Assembly (NCBI RefSeq): GCF_016920785.2
Contig: NW_024609884.1
Span: 30,114,080-30,178,079 of the forward strand
From: Ixodes scapularis
Taxonomy: Eukaryota > Arthropoda > Arachnida > Ixodida > Ixodidae
DNA: 64,000 bases
Direction: 5' to 3'
Shown here: piece after piece, positions 63,521 to 64,000 of the stretch
How the letters are laid out: each line of letters opens with the position of its first letter
How positions within the stretch are numbered: the first letter of the stretch is position 1
Position numbers and translations under genes: made by a program
Notes under the pieces: generated by a model
Databases searched by the model: none
What the model was told of the DNA's origin: nothing
The model's input: the letters and a program-made list of their open reading frames with translations, nothing else

Positions 63521-64000
63521 AGCGCAGTCTTTGTGGCAAGTAGACCCCTCTAGGTTTCTGCAAATAGTTGAGTCCGGGCATTAAATTAAGGGCGGCCTCT
63601 GCGGTGCGCGACGGGAGGAGTACGTCTTTCCGTAATCCGCTAAAAATATATCCACAAAAGCCAATCTCACCACTGTGGTAGGCCCTTTAGCCAGGACATT
63701 TTTTCGGGAGGGAGGGCACTTGCTGGTGCCACGACTAGCAAGCATTGGAAGAAAGAAGGGAGGGAGGAGGGGATTTAGGGATAAAAGGGCATTAACCGAG
63801 CCGCCGGGGCCCCGAGGTCTTTCTGAGTAAAAGAGACGATGAGCCTATGATCGTGGTGGCAAAGCCGGAAGGGCAGCCGCAACATTCCCTTCTTTGCATG
63901 TCTATCGGGTGCCGCTGACTGTTGGGTGCGGCGTCCTCTACTTCTTCGTGATGCTCCCGGAGCCGGTCGTTTAAACAAGCGACCCGTTTGGCCGATGTAG
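63521..64000. other. No gene seen
   Basis: Window end. GC-rich with a 67-codon minus frame of no recognised family. Confidence 0.5.

Overview
The window is nuclear DNA of a eukaryote with large, intron-rich genes and a very dense load of DNA transposons, most likely an arthropod and plausibly a hard tick. Support for this: two conserved animal genes split into short exons by GT-AG introns, a eukaryotic tRNA-Ser(AGA) with a pol III T-run terminator, tRNA-derived SINE heads, a LINE, a decayed Ty3/gypsy pol, and many hAT and TTAA-type elements. The species cannot be fixed from sequence alone. Almost all of the listed open reading frames are chance or transposon fragments.

Two real protein genes can be assembled, both on the minus strand. 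(1) An NCOA5-like nuclear RNA-binding coactivator lies at about 36.3 to 16.8 kb. Its eight visible coding exons encode an hnRNP C/RALY-type RRM, an Arg/Asp/Gly/Pro-rich middle and the NCOA5 anticodon-binding-like domain. The 3' end is not in the window. (2) A complete POGLUT2/3 (KDELC) protein O-glucosyltransferase lies at 56.9 to 42.5 kb. Its eight exons encode 509 residues: signal peptide, filamin-type domain, GT90 domain and, in a 21-bp last exon, the ER-retention signal HDEL. The two genes have no obvious functional link. One acts in nuclear RNA/transcription control, the other in the ER on secreted or Notch-type EGF repeats.

Layout. 0-16 kb: intergenic or intronic repeats (two dispersed families, TTAA and hAT elements, a TA-flanked family with an internal tandem array, an acidic-Ser coding relic duplicated in tandem, the tRNA). 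16.8-36.3 kb: NCOA5-like gene; its 8.4-kb intron carries a LINE with two DNA elements nested in it and a possible Mutator-like relic, and its 7-kb first intron carries a head-to-tail chain of four TTAA elements. 36.3-42.5 kb: intergenic, with three large foldbacks. 42.5-56.9 kb: POGLUT2/3-like gene; its 8.1-kb intron 5 carries a Ty3/gypsy relic interrupted by a hAT element, a further hAT element, a SINE and a 1-kb inverted-repeat element. 56.9-64 kb: two more hAT elements and arrays of short repeats.

The strongest novelty candidates are the chain of TTAA elements sharing junction tetranucleotides, the set of nine short hAT-type elements with clear target-site duplications, the HDEL microexon with a GC-AG intron in the same gene, the RRM/NCOA5 domain combination, and a foldback at 38.6 kb beside a possible plus-strand transcript.
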